Assembly: GCF_005877005.1 (NCBI RefSeq)
Contig: NZ_SSNH01000007.1
Location: 124,001-188,000 of the forward strand
Source: Sinomonas susongensis
Lineage (GTDB): Bacteria; Actinomycetota; Actinomycetes; Actinomycetales; Micrococcaceae
Direction of reading: 5' to 3'
DNA: 64,000 nt
The notes beneath the pieces were generated by a model. The model was not told the origin of the DNA. It ran no database searches and saw only the letters and a program-made list of their open reading frames with translations. Of this stretch, positions 41,046 to 51,701 are shown one piece after another. Each line of letters starts with the position of its first letter. Position 1 is the first letter of the stretch. Both the position numbers and the translations under genes were made by a program.

Positions 41046-43745
41046 GTGGAGGAGCGCCCGATGCCCGTTCCGGCTCGGTCCGGTGCCCCGCACTCGGCGG
41101 GTTCGGCTGGCACTGCCCAGCCCGAGCTCGATCGCGCCCCCGGCGAGACTGCAGCCCCCACCGGGGCTTCGTCGTCGCCCGCGCCGGAACCGTCGTCGTC
41201 CGCGGGCACGCCCACGTCCAGCGCGGTGCCCTCCAGCCCAGTGCCCCCCAGCCCAGCGCCTTCCAGCTCAGTGCCCTCTAGCTCAGTGCCCTCCGCCAGC
41301 TCGGCCACGTCCCGTCCGACGCCAGCCAGCGCTGCACCTGCCAGCTCGGCTTCGACCGGTTCAGACCCGGCTCCATCGGGTTCCGCGCCTGCCAACCCTG
41401 CCGGATCGGGTGCGCAGCGGACCGCCGCTGCCCCGCCGCGGCCAGCCGCCGACGCTCCCGTCGGGGGGAACAGCCTGCTCGAACGCCCGCTGCTCGGCCG
41501 CCGGGACCGCACCTTCTCCCGGCTGGCCCGGCTGACGGGGCGCGGCGTCGCGGCCCACTCGCCGATCCTCGAGCCCCTCCTGCGCACCGTCCGCGCCAAC
41601 AATCCGCGTGAGGACTTCGATCTCATCACGCGTGCCTACGAGGTCGCGGAGCGCAGCCACCAGGGTCAGAAGCGCAAGAGCGGCGATCCGTACATCACGC
41701 ACCCTGTGGCCGTCGCGACCATCCTCGCGGAACTGGGGATGACGGGCACGACCCTCGCCGCCGCGCTCCTGCACGACACCGTGGAGGACACGTCCTACAC
41801 GCTCGAGCAGCTGCGCAAGGACTTCGGACCCGAGGTCGCGATGCTCGTCGACGGCGTGACCAAGCTCGACAAGGTGCAGTTCGGCGACGCCGCGCAGGCT
41901 GAGACGGTCCGCAAGATGGTCGTCGCGATGGCGAAGGACATCAGGGTCCTCGTCATCAAGCTCGCGGACCGCCTCCACAACGCACGGACCTGGCGCTTCG
42001 TCTCGCCCGAGTCCTCGGCACGCAAGGCGCGGGAGACGCTCGAGATCTTCGCGCCGCTGGCCCATCGCCTGGGCATGAACACGATCAAGTGGGAGCTCGA
42101 GGACCTCTCGTTCGCGGCGCTCTACCCCAAGGTGTACGAAGAGATCGTGCGCATGGTGGGGGCTCGGACCCCGGAGCGCGAGAAGCAGCTCGCCGTGATC
42201 CGCGACCAGATCATGGAAGACCTCCGGGGCGCCAAGATCCGCGCGGAGATCACCGGCAGGCCGAAGCACTACTACTCGATCTACCAGAAGATGATCGTCC
42301 GCCAGAAGGAATTCGACGACATCAACGACCTCATGGGCGTGCGGATCCTCGTCGATTCCGTGCGGGACTGCTACGCGGTGCTCGGCGCGATGCACGCGCG
42401 CTGGAACCCCCTCCCGGGGCGGTTCAAGGACTACATCGCGATGCCCAAGTTCAACATGTACCAGTCGCTGCACACGACCGTCATCGGCCCGAACGGCCGC
42501 CCGGTCGAGATCCAGATCCGGACGCACGAGATGCATCGTCGCGCCGAGTACGGTGTCGCTGCGCACTGGAAGTACAAGGATCAGCCGAACCGCAACTCGC
42601 ACACCCCGAGCGGGAAGGCTGCGGAGATGGGCTGGCTCCGCTCGCTCGTGGACTGGCAGCAGGAGACCTCGGATCCGGGGGAGTTCCTCGATTCGCTGCG
42701 CTTTGAGATCAATGCAAAGGAAGTCTTCGTCTTCACGCCGAAGGGCGAGGTCATGGCCTTGCCCGCCGGCTCGACTCCGGTGGACTTCGCGTACGCCATC
42801 CACACGGAGGTGGGCCACCGGACTATCGGGGCGCGCGTCAACGGCAAGCTCGTCCCTCTGAACAGCGAGCTCAACCACGGCGACGTCGTGGAGATCTTCA
42901 CCTCGAAGGCGGAGGGTGCCGGGCCGAGCCAGGACTGGCAGAACTTCGTCAAGAGCGCCCGGGCCCGCAACAAGATCCGCCAGTGGTTCAGCAAGGAGCG
43001 CCGCGAGGAGGCCATCGACAAGGGCAAGGAACTGCTCACGCGCGCTATGCGCAAGCAGAACCTCCCTCTCCAGCGGCTCCTGAGCCACGACACCCTTCTC
43101 GCGGTAGCCCAGGAGTTCCGCTACCAGGACATCGCGGGGCTCTACGCCGGCATCGGCGACGGGCATGCTTCGGCCCAGTCCGTCGTCGAGAAGCTCGTCG
43201 ACAGCCTCGGGGGTGCGGCCGGAACGGCCGAGGACATCGCCGAGACGATTGCGCCCACGACGTCTGCGCCGCCGAAGTACTCGGATTCCGGCGTCATCGT
43301 CAAGGGTGTTGACGAGGTCTGGGTGAAGCTCGCGCGGTGCTGCACCCCGGTGCCTCCCGATCCGATCCTTGGGTTCGTGACGCGTGGCTCGGGTGTGTCG
43401 GTTCACCGGACGGACTGTACGAACGCCGCGGGGCTGCGAGCTCAGTCCGACCGGATCGTCGAAGTGGCGTGGGCTCCGACCCAGTCGAGCGTCTTCCTCG
43501 TCGAGATCCAAGTCGAGGCGCTCGATCGTAAGAGCCTCCTCTCGGACGTCACGAGGGTCCTCGCCGAAAACCACGTCAACATCCTCGCCGCGCACGTGCA
43601 CACGTCGACCGACCGGCTGGCGCTCTCGCGCTTCGCGTTCGAAATGGGCGATCCCAAGTACCTCAACCACGTGCTGAGCGCGGTGCGGCGCATCGACGGT
43701 GTCTTCGATGTCTACCGCACGACCGGCAACCGCCGCCGGAACTGA
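41046..43745 (+). CDS. rel: Bifunctional (p)ppGpp synthetase/hydrolase Rel
   Basis: An 899-residue RelA/SpoT protein. The hydrolase HD site is in [11 protein letters not shown] near residue 240. The synthetase has [11 protein letters not shown] (an RxKD motif, typical of bifunctional Rel rather than RelA) and [22 protein letters not shown] near 470-490. TGS ([31 protein letters not shown]) and C-terminal ACT domains follow. It makes and degrades the stringent alarmone. Residues 1-~150 are a Ser/Pro/Ala-rich extension encoded partly by 15-bp imperfect repeats. GTG 41046 has a perfect AGGAGG five bases upstream, so the extension is probably translated. Confidence 0.96.
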   Translation: MEERPMPVPARSGAPHSAGSAGTAQPELDRAPGETAAPTGASSSPAPEPSSSAGTPTSSAVPSSPVPPSPAPSSSVPSSSVPSASSATSRPTPASAAPASSASTGSDPAPSGSAPANPAGSGAQRTAAAPPRPAADAPVGGNSLLERPLLGRRDRTFSRLARLTGRGVAAHSPILEPLLRTVRANNPREDFDLITRAYEVAERSHQGQKRKSGDPYITHPVAVATILAELGMTGTTLAAALLHDTVEDTSYTLEQLRKDFGPEVAMLVDGVTKLDKVQFGDAAQAETVRKMVVAMAKDIRVLVIKLADRLHNARTWRFVSPESSARKARETLEIFAPLAHRLGMNTIKWELEDLSFAALYPKVYEEIVRMVGARTPEREKQLAVIRDQIMEDLRGAKIRAEITGRPKHYYSIYQKMIVRQKEFDDINDLMGVRILVDSVRDCYAVLGAMHARWNPLPGRFKDYIAMPKFNMYQSLHTTVIGPNGRPVEIQIRTHEMHRRAEYGVAAHWKYKDQPNRNSHTPSGKAAEMGWLRSLVDWQQETSDPGEFLDSLRFEINAKEVFVFTPKGEVMALPAGSTPVDFAYAIHTEVGHRTIGARVNGKLVPLNSELNHGDVVEIFTSKAEGAGPSQDWQNFVKSARARNKIRQWFSKERREEAIDKGKELLTRAMRKQNLPLQRLLSHDTLLAVAQEFRYQDIAGLYAGIGDGHASAQSVVEKLVDSLGGAAGTAEDIAETIAPTTSAPPKYSDSGVIVKGVDEVWVKLARCCTPVPPDPILGFVTRGSGVSVHRTDCTNAAGLRAQSDRIVEVAWAPTQSSVFLVEIQVEALDRKSLLSDVTRVLAENHVNILAAHVHTSTDRLALSRFAFEMGDPKYLNHVLSAVRRIDGVFDVYRTTGNRRRN
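41232..41300 (+). repeat. Imperfect 15-bp tandem repeats in the rel 5' region
   Basis: Four to five degenerate copies of CCCAGTGCCCTCCAG-like units encode Ser-Pro-Ser-Ser-Val-type repeats in the N-terminal extension of Rel. Each unit is a multiple of three, so copy-number change keeps the frame. Confidence 0.75.
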
Positions 43746-43765
43746 CTCCTTCAGACGGCGCTCCG

Positions 43766-44410
43766 TCACCCGGCGCTCGGGTTCGTCGCAGCGAGCCGAG
43801 CGAGCAGGTCACGGGCACGGCGCTTGTGGGGCTGGCGGGGGAGAGTCTCGATGGCTCTCCCGATGAGCGACGGGGCGAGCCCGAGCCCCTTCTGGCCGAT
43901 GAGCCGCCGGAGGGTCTGCACCGCGAGTGCGCCCTCAGAGTGGACGGCGATGTCGACGGCCGTGCGGAGTGGGCTCGTGACGCGGATAGCCCCGAACTCC
44001 AGGACGTCGTAGTCGCCGAGGACCACCTCGTGCAGGAGCGCGCCGTGCCCTCGGCCGGTCGACGAGAGCCGGCGAGGCGCTGGGACGAGCAGAACCGGCG
44101 CGGGCGGCGCCGGCGCGCACCCGTAGATCCACGCCGCTGACATCCGTCCTACGACCGTCCGCCGCTTGAGGCGGGGGTTGAGGATTGCCGCCATGCTCGC
44201 CGCCCGCAGCCCAGGCGTCGGAGCGCTCGAGGCAGGAGCGTAGGTGCCGTCGACGAGCCGCTGGAGCATGCCGTCGTTCACCATCGCCTGGAGCTCGGTG
44301 TCCGTGAACGGGCAGCCGGGAACGAGGACCTCGGGCAGCCTCCGCGGGTGGACGGTCCGGGGAGCCTTGTGCGGAAGCAGGGCAGGAGCATGGTGCATGG
44401 AAGCCATCAT
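43766..44410 (-). CDS. Hypothetical protein, AbiEi-antitoxin-like
   Basis: A 214-residue basic protein. The opening LVPGCPFTDTELQAMVNDGMLQRLVDGTYAPAS looks like the winged-helix N terminus of AbiEi-type antitoxins (a gate for the phrase LxxLxxxGxLxRxxRGxY). The later part IRVTSPLRTAVDIAVHSEGALAVQTLRRLI resembles the segment shared by AbiEi-like and DUF559-type actinobacterial proteins. No toxin gene (AbiEii) is adjacent, so it is an orphan relative if the match is right. ATG 44410 has no strong ribosome-binding site; ATG 44407 or 44398 are alternatives. It is convergent with rel. Confidence 0.6.
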   Translation of the reverse strand: MMASMHHAPALLPHKAPRTVHPRRLPEVLVPGCPFTDTELQAMVNDGMLQRLVDGTYAPASSAPTPGLRAASMAAILNPRLKRRTVVGRMSAAWIYGCAPAPPAPVLLVPAPRRLSSTGRGHGALLHEVVLGDYDVLEFGAIRVTSPLRTAVDIAVHSEGALAVQTLRRLIGQKGLGLAPSLIGRAIETLPRQPHKRRARDLLARLAATNPSAG

Positions 44411-44468
44411 GCCTGCAGGCGGACCGCCACGGGTCCCTTGCTGTCCCCCATGTGGATAACGTGCGAAA

Positions 44469-44507
44469 GCCCCGGGTCCTCACCGCTTCCGCGGCGGGAC
44501 CCGGGGC
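44469..44507 (-). terminator. Intrinsic terminator of the DUF349 gene
   Basis: GCCCCGGGTCC (44469-44479) pairs perfectly with 44497-44507. Read on the minus strand it begins 16 bases after the DUF349 stop and is followed by UUUCGC, a short U-tract. Confidence 0.7.
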
Positions 44508-44522
44508 CTTCGGGAAGGGAGA

Positions 44523-45935
44523 TCAGCCGAGTTCGCTCGCGGAACGTCGGAGGGTCTCGAGCCACGACTCGCGGGCCTCGAGGGCCTCGCGGGCCTTGGC
44601 GGCCTCCCGCGCGTCGCCGGAGTTCTCGGCGCGGACCAGCTCCTCGCGGAGGCTGGCGATGGAGGCCTCGAGCTGCGAGAGCGCCGAGTCGGTTCGGGCC
44701 TGGATCTCGGGGTCGGTCCGGCGCCAGTTCTCATTCTCAGCGTGCTGGACGGCCTCCTCGACCTTTCGCAGGCCGGCCTCCATGCGGCCCATGTCCGCAC
44801 GGGGGACCTTGCCGGCCTCTTCCCAGCGGTCGCGGATCGACTGGAGGCTACGCTTGGCGGTGCTCACGTCGGTGATCGGGAGCAGCTGCTGGGCCTCGGC
44901 GAGGAGGGCTTCCTTGACCTTCAGATTCGCCGCAAACTCGCGGTCAATGGCCTCGTTCGCCGCGTTCCGCGCTTCGAAGAAGACGTTCTGGGCCGCCCGG
45001 AAGCGCGTCCAGAGGGCGTCGTCCTCCTTGCGGTTGGCCCGCGGGGCGGCCTTCCACTCGTCCATGAGGCGACGGTATTCGCCTGCGGCGAAACCCCAGT
45101 CAGTGGAAGTCTGGAGTGCCTCAGCCTCGGCGATGAGCCGTTCCTTGACGCTCTTGGCCTCCGCGTTGGCGCTGTCCAGCTGCGAGAAGTAGGCGCGGCG
45201 GTGCCGATCGAACTGGGTGCGTGCGGCGCGGAACCGCTTCCAGAGCGCGTCCTCCGCGGCGCGACCGAGCCGCAGCCCTGACTTCTGCGAGGTCTTCCAC
45301 GCGTCGAACAGCTCGTTCATGCGGGCGCCGCTCGTCTTCCACTGCGTCCGCTGGGGATCCTGCGCGGAGATGGCCTCGGCTTCGGAGACGATGGCCTCGC
45401 GGTTCGCGAGCTCCTCCGCCCGGGCCTTCTCATGGGCGGCCTTCTGCTCGGCCTCGGCCTCGGCGACGGCGGCGTCGAGGGCGTCGAGGCGCGCTTCCGC
45501 GGCGCGGATGTCGCCGACCATCGCTCGCTCGGTGAGCTGGGCGCGGAGGTGCCCTGAGGCCTTGCGGATGTCGCCCGCGGCCGCATGCGAGGAGACACGC
45601 TGTTCGAGGAGGACGATCTGGGCGATCACGTCTTCGTACTTGCGCGCGAAGTACGCGAGCGCCTCGTCCTCTGAGACTCCTGGGTACTGGCCGACCGAGT
45701 GCTCCTCGCCGTCGACCGTCAGGAACACGTGACCGTCTCCCTCGACCCGCCCCCATTTCCGGGCTTCGGCGAGATTGACCGCGGCTGGTGCCGCGGTTGC
45801 GACGGGCGCCGGGGCCGGCGCCGGTGCAGGCACGGGACCGGGCTTCGCCTTCGCGAAGGCCGCCGGGGAGGGGACGGAGGGAACGGGAGCAGCCTGGGGA
45901 GCTGCGGCGTCGTCGGGTTGCTGACTTTCGGTCAC
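44523..45935 (-). CDS. DUF349 domain-containing coiled-coil protein
   Basis: A 470-residue cytosolic protein. After a Pro/Ala-rich N terminus (about 50 residues) it carries a short domain (WGRVEGDGHVFLTVDGEEHSVGQYPGVSEDEALAYFARKYED) and then repeated helical units of the DUF349 type: W...ARMNELFDAWK..., LWKRFRAARTQFDRHRRAYF, YRRLMDEWKAAPRANRKEDDALWTRFRAAQNVFFEARNA. The biochemical role of DUF349 proteins is unknown to me. It is conserved between rel and hisS in Micrococcales; the cyclophilin gene lies upstream on the same strand. ATG is at 45935. Confidence 0.85.
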   Translation of the reverse strand: MTESQQPDDAAAPQAAPVPSVPSPAAFAKAKPGPVPAPAPAPAPVATAAPAAVNLAEARKWGRVEGDGHVFLTVDGEEHSVGQYPGVSEDEALAYFARKYEDVIAQIVLLEQRVSSHAAAGDIRKASGHLRAQLTERAMVGDIRAAEARLDALDAAVAEAEAEQKAAHEKARAEELANREAIVSEAEAISAQDPQRTQWKTSGARMNELFDAWKTSQKSGLRLGRAAEDALWKRFRAARTQFDRHRRAYFSQLDSANAEAKSVKERLIAEAEALQTSTDWGFAAGEYRRLMDEWKAAPRANRKEDDALWTRFRAAQNVFFEARNAANEAIDREFAANLKVKEALLAEAQQLLPITDVSTAKRSLQSIRDRWEEAGKVPRADMGRMEAGLRKVEEAVQHAENENWRRTDPEIQARTDSALSQLEASIASLREELVRAENSGDAREAAKAREALEARESWLETLRRSASELG

Positions 45936-45988
45936 CGCTAGAAGTCTTTCGCTTGTGGTGGACTGGAGTTACGGGCTCGGCCCGCGGC

Positions 45989-46804
45989 TTAGTTCAGTGT
46001 GAACGAGTCTATCGTGACTGCGGTCACCGGAGCCCCGTCGTCGGCCGAAGCGCCGCCGGGAGCGACGCCCGCGGCGGCGATCTTGGTGATGACGTCGAGG
46101 CCGGATGTCACATGGCCGACGATGGTGTAGCCGCCCGCCGAATCGTTCGGGAACGTCGAGTCCTTGTAGGCGATGAAGAACTGCTGGCCGTTGCCGTACG
46201 CGTTGTCAGAGGTCCGCGCGACGGCGATCGTCCCAGCGGGGTACTTCTGGTCTGCCGGCGTGTTCTCGAGCGGGCCCCAAGTGTACGTGGGATCAGACTT
46301 CCCGGTGGCGTCCTCGGCACCGCACTGGAGGATCGACGCCGTAGCACCGGTCGTGAGCCGTTGGCACACGCGCCCCTTGAGCGTGCCCTTGTCGGCGAGC
46401 GACTTGAAGACTGCCGCCGCCTGCGGTGCCTTCGTGCCGTCGATCTGGACGCCGACCGTCCCGGTGTTGAGCACGAGGCTGCCGTTGAAGGTCTTCCCGG
46501 CGGCAGTGCTCGCCGCGGGGATGCCGGGTGCGTTGGTGGCAGCTGCCGAGGCCGAGGGCGACGCGCTGGCCGAGGCCGACGGCGACGCGAGGCCTGCCTG
46601 GGCGGCCGCGTACTGCTCAGCGGTGGGATTGGAGGCGAAGACCGTTCCCTGCAGGACGCCGGCGAGCGCGAGTGCGACGACGATGGCGGTCGCCGCGATG
46701 ATGTTGTCGCGGCGGCGACGAGCCTGCTGGCCGCGGCGGAGGGCCTGCTTGGCCTCCATGAGCTGCACGCGGCGGCGCGCCTCCTGGGCGCTGCGTTTTG
46801 GCAC
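45989..46804 (-). CDS. Membrane-anchored cyclophilin-type peptidyl-prolyl isomerase
   Basis: A 271-residue protein. A very basic cytosolic N terminus (RRRVQLMEAKQALRRGQQARRRRD) precedes a single transmembrane helix (IIAATAIVVALALAGVLQGTVF, residues ~35-56) and an Ala/Ser/Pro-rich linker. The extracytoplasmic cyclophilin domain runs from about residue 110, with GTIAVARTSDNAYGNGQQFFIAYKDS and GGYTIVGHVTSGLDVITKI. It assists folding of secreted proteins; activity is assumed from the fold. It is divergent from hisS. Confidence 0.9.
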   Translation of the reverse strand: MPKRSAQEARRRVQLMEAKQALRRGQQARRRRDNIIAATAIVVALALAGVLQGTVFASNPTAEQYAAAQAGLASPSASASASPSASAAATNAPGIPAASTAAGKTFNGSLVLNTGTVGVQIDGTKAPQAAAVFKSLADKGTLKGRVCQRLTTGATASILQCGAEDATGKSDPTYTWGPLENTPADQKYPAGTIAVARTSDNAYGNGQQFFIAYKDSTFPNDSAGGYTIVGHVTSGLDVITKIAAAGVAPGGASADDGAPVTAVTIDSFTLN

Positions 46805-46888
46805 GCGGACCGACCTCCCTGGCTACCGCATAAACTTGGGCATCAGTCAGTCTACGCACGCCGTTCGCACTCAAGGAGCATTGACCTC

Positions 46889-48235
46889 ATGGCACGTACC
46901 GCCTCGCTGTCCGGATTCCCCGAGTGGCTTCCGCAAGAGCGACTGGTGGAGCTCCACGTGCTCGACACGCTCCGGAAGACGTTCGAGCTGCACGGCTTCT
47001 CGTCCATCGAGACCCGTGCCGTGGAAACGGTGGGCCAGCTCCTGCGCAAGGGGGAGATCGACAAGGAGGTCTACGGACTCAGCCGCCTCCAGGACGACGA
47101 CGACGCCGCCAGCAAGTCCGACGCGAACGCGCTTGCCCTCCACTTCGACCTGACCGTCCCGTTCGCACGCTACGTCGTCGAGAACGCGGGCTACCTCGCC
47201 TTCCCCTTCCGCCGCTACCAGATCCAGAAGGTCTGGCGGGGCGAACGCCCGCAGGAGGGACGCGCCCGCGAGTTCACCCAGGCCGACATCGACGTCGTCG
47301 GCGACGGCTCGCTCCCGTTCCGCTATGACGTCGAATTGGCCCTCGTCATCGTCGAGGCGCTCTCGGCGCTGCCGATCCCGCCCTTCCGCCTCAGGGTCAA
47401 CAACCGGAAGCTCGCGGAGGGCTTCTACCGCGGCATCGGGCTGACCGACACGGCCGGAGTGCTGCGGAGCATCGACAAGCTCGAGAAGGTCGGGCCCGAG
47501 CGCGTGGCCGAACTCCTCCACGAGGAGATCGGTGCAACCCCGGAGCAGGCGAAGGCGGCTCTCGAGCTCGCGTCGATCCGGACGGAGGATACCTCGTTCG
47601 TAGCCCGCGTGCGCGACCTCGGGGTGGAGGACGAACTGCTCGAGGAGGGGCTCAGCGAGCTCGAGCAGGTGATCGGCGCGGCCTCGGCGGCTGCCCCGGG
47701 AACCGTCGTCGCCGACCTCAGCATCGCCCGTGGCCTCGACTACTACACGGGGACGGTCTACGAGACTGTCCTCGTCGGCCACGAGCAGCTGGGCTCCATC
47801 TGCTCGGGCGGACGCTACGACGCACTCGCGACGAAGGGCAGCCGCAAGTTCCCCGGCGTCGGCCTCTCCATCGGCGTGACCAGGCTCGTGAGCCGCATCA
47901 TCGGTGCCGAGCTCGCGACGGCCACCCGGTCGGTGCCGACTGCCGTCCTCGTGGCCCTGGCCGACGACGACTCCTGGCCGGACGCGCAGCAGGTCGCGTC
48001 CCAGCTGCGCGCCCGGGGAATTGCGACGGAGGTGGCCGCGACGGCCGAGAAGTTCGGCAAGCAGATCAAATACGCCGACCGCCGCGGGATCCCGTTCGTC
48101 TGGTTCGCCCACCACGACGGCACGCACGAAGTGAAGGACATCCGGTCGGGCGAGCAGGTCCCCGCGGATCCGTCGTCGTGGATCCCCGCGGCCGAGGACC
48201 TTGTGCCGCAGGTCCGCGCGAACCCGGGCAGGTAG
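46889..48235 (+). CDS. hisS: Histidyl-tRNA synthetase
   Basis: A 448-residue class II synthetase. Motif 2 appears as YQIQKVWRGERPQEGRAREFTQADIDVVG near residue 117, and the HisA-type motif ARGLDYYTGTVYE near 290, followed by SGGRYD. The C-terminal anticodon-binding domain begins near 355. It charges tRNA-His. AAGGAG ten bases upstream supports ATG 46889; the open frame continues far upstream but is antisense to the cyclophilin gene. Confidence 0.95.
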   Translation: MARTASLSGFPEWLPQERLVELHVLDTLRKTFELHGFSSIETRAVETVGQLLRKGEIDKEVYGLSRLQDDDDAASKSDANALALHFDLTVPFARYVVENAGYLAFPFRRYQIQKVWRGERPQEGRAREFTQADIDVVGDGSLPFRYDVELALVIVEALSALPIPPFRLRVNNRKLAEGFYRGIGLTDTAGVLRSIDKLEKVGPERVAELLHEEIGATPEQAKAALELASIRTEDTSFVARVRDLGVEDELLEEGLSELEQVIGAASAAAPGTVVADLSIARGLDYYTGTVYETVLVGHEQLGSICSGGRYDALATKGSRKFPGVGLSIGVTRLVSRIIGAELATATRSVPTAVLVALADDDSWPDAQQVASQLRARGIATEVAATAEKFGKQIKYADRRGIPFVWFAHHDGTHEVKDIRSGEQVPADPSSWIPAAEDLVPQVRANPGR

Positions 48236-48238
48236 ACT
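48233..48238 (+). promoter_or_regulatory. -10 TAGACT overlapping the hisS stop, before aspS
   Basis: The hexamer includes the hisS TAG stop and lies 118 bases before aspS, giving a leader of about 110 bases. Support is the recurrence of the hexamer only. Confidence 0.35.
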
Positions 48239-48356
48239 TTCAGGGATATCGACAGGTCCAGCATGCCCGCCGCCGGTGCACCCCGTAGGCCAGCGGCAGG
48301 GACTCAGACAGCGGCCCTGATCGGATCGAAGACCCGAACTTCTGAAGAGGAGCGCC

Positions 48357-50189
48357 GTGCTGCGCACACATGACCTCGGTTCACTCCGTGCCGAGCACAT
48401 TGGACAGACCGTAACGCTTGCCGGTTGGGTGGCCCGCCGCCGGGACCACGGCGGCGTGGCGTTCGTCGACCTGCGGGACGCCTCCGGCGTCGCGCAGATC
48501 GTCGTGCGCGAGGAGGAGGTCTTCCACGGGCTGCGCAACGAGTTCGTCCTCCAGGTCGTCGGCACGGTCGAGAAGCGTCCCGAGGGCAACGAGAACCCGC
48601 AGCTCGCGACCGGCGAGATCGAGGTCATCGCCGAGAGCGTGACCGTCCTGAACACCGCCGAGCCGCTGCCGTTCCAGGTCGACGAGCACGTCGAGGTCGG
48701 CGAGGAGGCCCGCCTGCGGCACCGCTACCTCGACCTCCGCCGGCCCGGGCCCGCGCGTGCGATGCGTCTGCGCTCGGACGCGAACCGCGTGGCCCGCGAG
48801 CTCCTGCACGACGAGGGCTTCGTCGAGGTCGAGACGCCGACCCTCACGCGATCGACTCCCGAGGGTGCCCGGGACTTCCTGGTGCCGGCCCGTCTCGCGC
48901 CGGGCTCGTGGTACGCGCTCCCGCAGTCGCCCCAGCTCTTCAAGCAGCTGCTCCAGGTCGGCGGCATCGAGAAGTACTACCAGATCGCACGGTGCTACCG
49001 GGACGAGGACTTCCGTGCCGACCGCCAGCCCGAGTTCACGCAGCTCGACATCGAGGCGAGCTTCGTGGAGCAGGACGACATCATCGCCCTGGGCGAACGG
49101 ATCGTCGCCGCGATCTGGAAGCTCATCGGCGTGGAGGTCCAGACGCCCATCCGCCGCATGACCTATGCCGAGGCGATGGCCAAGTACGGCTCGGACAAGC
49201 CGGACCTGCGCTTCGGGCTCGAGCTCACGGACCTGACCGAGTACTTCAAGGACACGGAGTTCGGCGTCTTCAAGGCCGGCTACGCCGCGGGCTATATCGG
49301 CGCCGTCGTCATGCCGGGCGGAGCTTCCCAGCCGCGACGGACGCTCGACGCCTGGCAGGAGTGGGCGAAGCAGCGCGGGGCGAAGGGCCTCGCGTACGTC
49401 CTCTTCAAGGAGGACGGCGAGCTCGCGGGGCCGGTCGCCAAGAACCTCACCGAGAGCGAGCGGGAGGGCCTCGCAGAGGCGGTCGGGGCAGAGCCCGGCG
49501 ACTGCATCTTCTTCGCCGCCGGCGAGCAGTCGGCGTCGCGCGCGCTGCTTGGCGCGGCCCGCGTCGAGATCGGCCACCGCACCGGCCTCATCAACCCCGA
49601 GGACTGGGCGTTCGTCTGGGTCGTCGACGCGCCGCTCTTCGAGCCCTCCGAGGCTGCGGTCGCGTCGGGCGACGTCGCGCTCGGCTACTCCGCCTGGACC
49701 GCGGTGCACCACGCGTTCACCTCCCCGAAGCCCGAGTTCCTGGAGACGTTCGACCAGGATCCCGGCTCCGCTCTCGCCTACGCCTACGACATCGTGTGCA
49801 ACGGCAACGAGATCGGCGGAGGCTCGATCCGTATCCACCGCCGGGACATCCAGGAGCGCGTGTTCAAGGTCATGGGCATCGACCCTGAGGCAGCGCAGGA
49901 GAAGTTCGGCTTCCTGCTCGAGGGCTTCAAGTACGGCGCCCCTCCGCACGGCGGGATCGCGTTCGGCTGGGACCGGGTGGTCGCTCTCCTCGCCGGGGTC
50001 GACTCCATCCGCGAGGTCATCGCGTTCCCGAAGACGGGCAACGGCTACGACCCGCTCACGGCCGCGCCCGCCCCGATCACTCCCGAGCAGCGCAAGGAGG
50101 CGGGCGTTGATGCGAAGCCAGACTCGGCCAAGGCTCCCGCCGGGAACCCGCCGCAGAAGCCCGTGGTGGGGGAGAAGGCGCGCGCCTGA
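48357..50189 (+). CDS. aspS: Aspartyl-tRNA synthetase
   Basis: A 610-residue bacterial-type class IIb enzyme. The OB anticodon domain ([29 protein letters not shown]) is at the N terminus; motif 2 is [30 protein letters not shown] near residue 205-235; the GAD insertion is in the middle; and motif 3 is [15 protein letters not shown] near 535. It charges tRNA-Asp. A Pro/Ala-rich ~45-residue tail is extra. GTG 48357 with AGAGGAG upstream is the start. Confidence 0.96.
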   Translation: MLRTHDLGSLRAEHIGQTVTLAGWVARRRDHGGVAFVDLRDASGVAQIVVREEEVFHGLRNEFVLQVVGTVEKRPEGNENPQLATGEIEVIAESVTVLNTAEPLPFQVDEHVEVGEEARLRHRYLDLRRPGPARAMRLRSDANRVARELLHDEGFVEVETPTLTRSTPEGARDFLVPARLAPGSWYALPQSPQLFKQLLQVGGIEKYYQIARCYRDEDFRADRQPEFTQLDIEASFVEQDDIIALGERIVAAIWKLIGVEVQTPIRRMTYAEAMAKYGSDKPDLRFGLELTDLTEYFKDTEFGVFKAGYAAGYIGAVVMPGGASQPRRTLDAWQEWAKQRGAKGLAYVLFKEDGELAGPVAKNLTESEREGLAEAVGAEPGDCIFFAAGEQSASRALLGAARVEIGHRTGLINPEDWAFVWVVDAPLFEPSEAAVASGDVALGYSAWTAVHHAFTSPKPEFLETFDQDPGSALAYAYDIVCNGNEIGGGSIRIHRRDIQERVFKVMGIDPEAAQEKFGFLLEGFKYGAPPHGGIAFGWDRVVALLAGVDSIREVIAFPKTGNGYDPLTAAPAPITPEQRKEAGVDAKPDSAKAPAGNPPQKPVVGEKARA

Positions 50190-50206
50190 CTGTCGCACCG
50201 GCGGCG

Positions 50207-50212
50207 TAGCGT
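50207..50212 (+). promoter_or_regulatory. -10-like TAGCGT before rarA, probably leaderless
   Basis: TAGCGT ends seven bases before ATG 50220, which places the transcription start on the start codon. No Shine-Dalgarno is present. Confidence 0.35.
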
Positions 50213-50219
50213 AGTGGTG

Positions 50220-51701
50220 ATGGAAGATCTGTTCGGGCTCGAGCCGATGGACGACGGCGGAGCCGACCGCGTCCGTGAGGGCGATGCCGGGCCGGGGGAG
50301 CGGGCGGAGCGGGCTGAACGTGCCCGGCGTGAAGCGCAGCGCAGCCCGCTTGCGGTCCGCATGCGCCCGCGCACCCTCGACGAGGTCGTGGGCCAGCAGC
50401 ACCTGCTCGGCCCGGGCTCGCCGCTGCGGCAGCTCGCCGCCGGCGCCGAGGCGTCGGGTGGGCCCACCGGCCCGAGTTCGCTCATCCTCTGGGGGCCGCC
50501 CGGCACCGGGAAGACGACGCTCGCCCACGTCATTGCGCGCGGCCCGGGCCGCAAGTTCGTCGAGCTCTCGGCCATCACCGCTGGCGTCAAGGACGTCCGG
50601 CGCGTCATGGACGAGGCGCTCACGGCCAGGGACCTCCACCGCGTCACGACCGTCCTGTTCCTCGATGAGATCCACCGCTTCACGAAGGCCCAGCAGGACG
50701 CGCTCCTCCCGGGGGTCGAGAACCGATGGGTAGTCCTCGTGGCGGCGACGACGGAGAACCCCTCGTTCTCCGTCGTCTCCCCGCTCCTCTCGCGGTCGCT
50801 GCTCCTGACCCTGCAGCCGCTCACCGAGGATGACATCCGAGGCCTGCTCGAGCGCGCGGCGAAGGATCCACGCGGTCTGGGAGGCGCCGTCGTCCTCTCG
50901 GACGAAGCATCCGAGCACCTCGTGCGGCTGGCCGGGGGAGACGCCCGGCGTGCGCTCACAGCGCTCGAAGCCGCGGCCGCCGTCGCGTTGGACGAGGCGG
51001 CACGGGGAGGCGCCGAGGGCGGCGGGGAAGCCGCGGACGACGACGGAGCGGACCCGGGCGCGGGCGTCACCCTCGAGGTGCGCCACACCGAGAAGGCCCT
51101 CGACGTCCACGCGGTCCGCTACGACCGCCAGGGCGACATGCACTACGACGTCATCAGCGCCTTCATTAAGTCCATCAGGGGCTCCGATGTGGACGCTGCC
51201 CTGCACTATCTGGCGAAGATGATCGAGGCGGGGGAGGACCCGCGCTTCATCGCCCGGCGCATCATCATCTCGGCGGCCGAGGACATCGGCATGGCGGACC
51301 CGACGGCGCTCCAGACCGCGGTGGCAGCGGCACAGGCGGTGCAGCTCATCGGCATGCCGGAAGGCCGGATCGTGCTGGCCGAGGCCGTGGTCCATCTCGC
51401 GACGGCGCCGAAGTCGAACGCCTCGTACATGGGCATCAACGCCGCGATCGCCGACGTGCGGGCCGGGCGCGGGACAGGCGTTCCCGCCCACCTGCGTGAC
51501 GCGCACTATGCCGGAGCGCAGCGCCTCGGCCACGGAGCCGGCTACGCCTACGCGCACGACGCCCCGCACTCCGTGGCGACGCAGCAGTATCCGCCCGACG
51601 ACCTCGTCGGCAAGGACTACTACGTGCCCACCGGCAACGGAGCAGAGCGGGAGATCGCCGCACGGCTCGAACGGCTGAGGTCGATCGTCCGCGGGACGTG
51701 A
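50220..51701 (+). CDS. rarA: Replication-associated recombination protein A
   Basis: A 493-residue AAA+ ATPase of the RarA/MgsA/WRNIP1 family. [23 protein letters not shown] is followed by Walker [16 protein letters not shown] near residue 97, Walker B FLDEIHRF near 155 and sensor [11 protein letters not shown]. The C-terminal tetramerisation region has [38 protein letters not shown]. It acts at stalled replication forks. An internal ~30-residue Gly/Asp/Glu-rich insert lies near 265-285. Two GTG codons just upstream (50214, 50217) are alternatives. Confidence 0.95.
   Translation: MEDLFGLEPMDDGGADRVREGDAGPGERAERAERARREAQRSPLAVRMRPRTLDEVVGQQHLLGPGSPLRQLAAGAEASGGPTGPSSLILWGPPGTGKTTLAHVIARGPGRKFVELSAITAGVKDVRRVMDEALTARDLHRVTTVLFLDEIHRFTKAQQDALLPGVENRWVVLVAATTENPSFSVVSPLLSRSLLLTLQPLTEDDIRGLLERAAKDPRGLGGAVVLSDEASEHLVRLAGGDARRALTALEAAAAVALDEAARGGAEGGGEAADDDGADPGAGVTLEVRHTEKALDVHAVRYDRQGDMHYDVISAFIKSIRGSDVDAALHYLAKMIEAGEDPRFIARRIIISAAEDIGMADPTALQTAVAAAQAVQLIGMPEGRIVLAEAVVHLATAPKSNASYMGINAAIADVRAGRGTGVPAHLRDAHYAGAQRLGHGAGYAYAHDAPHSVATQQYPPDDLVGKDYYVPTGNGAEREIAARLERLRSIVRGT

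Noticed and set aside
41361-43769. An 802-codon minus-strand frame opposite rel
   Set aside because: Antisense shadow of a conserved gene with no recognisable motif.
48381-51569. A 1062-codon minus-strand frame opposite aspS and rarA
   Set aside because: It spans two conserved plus-strand genes and their junction and has shadow composition; no start context or homology.
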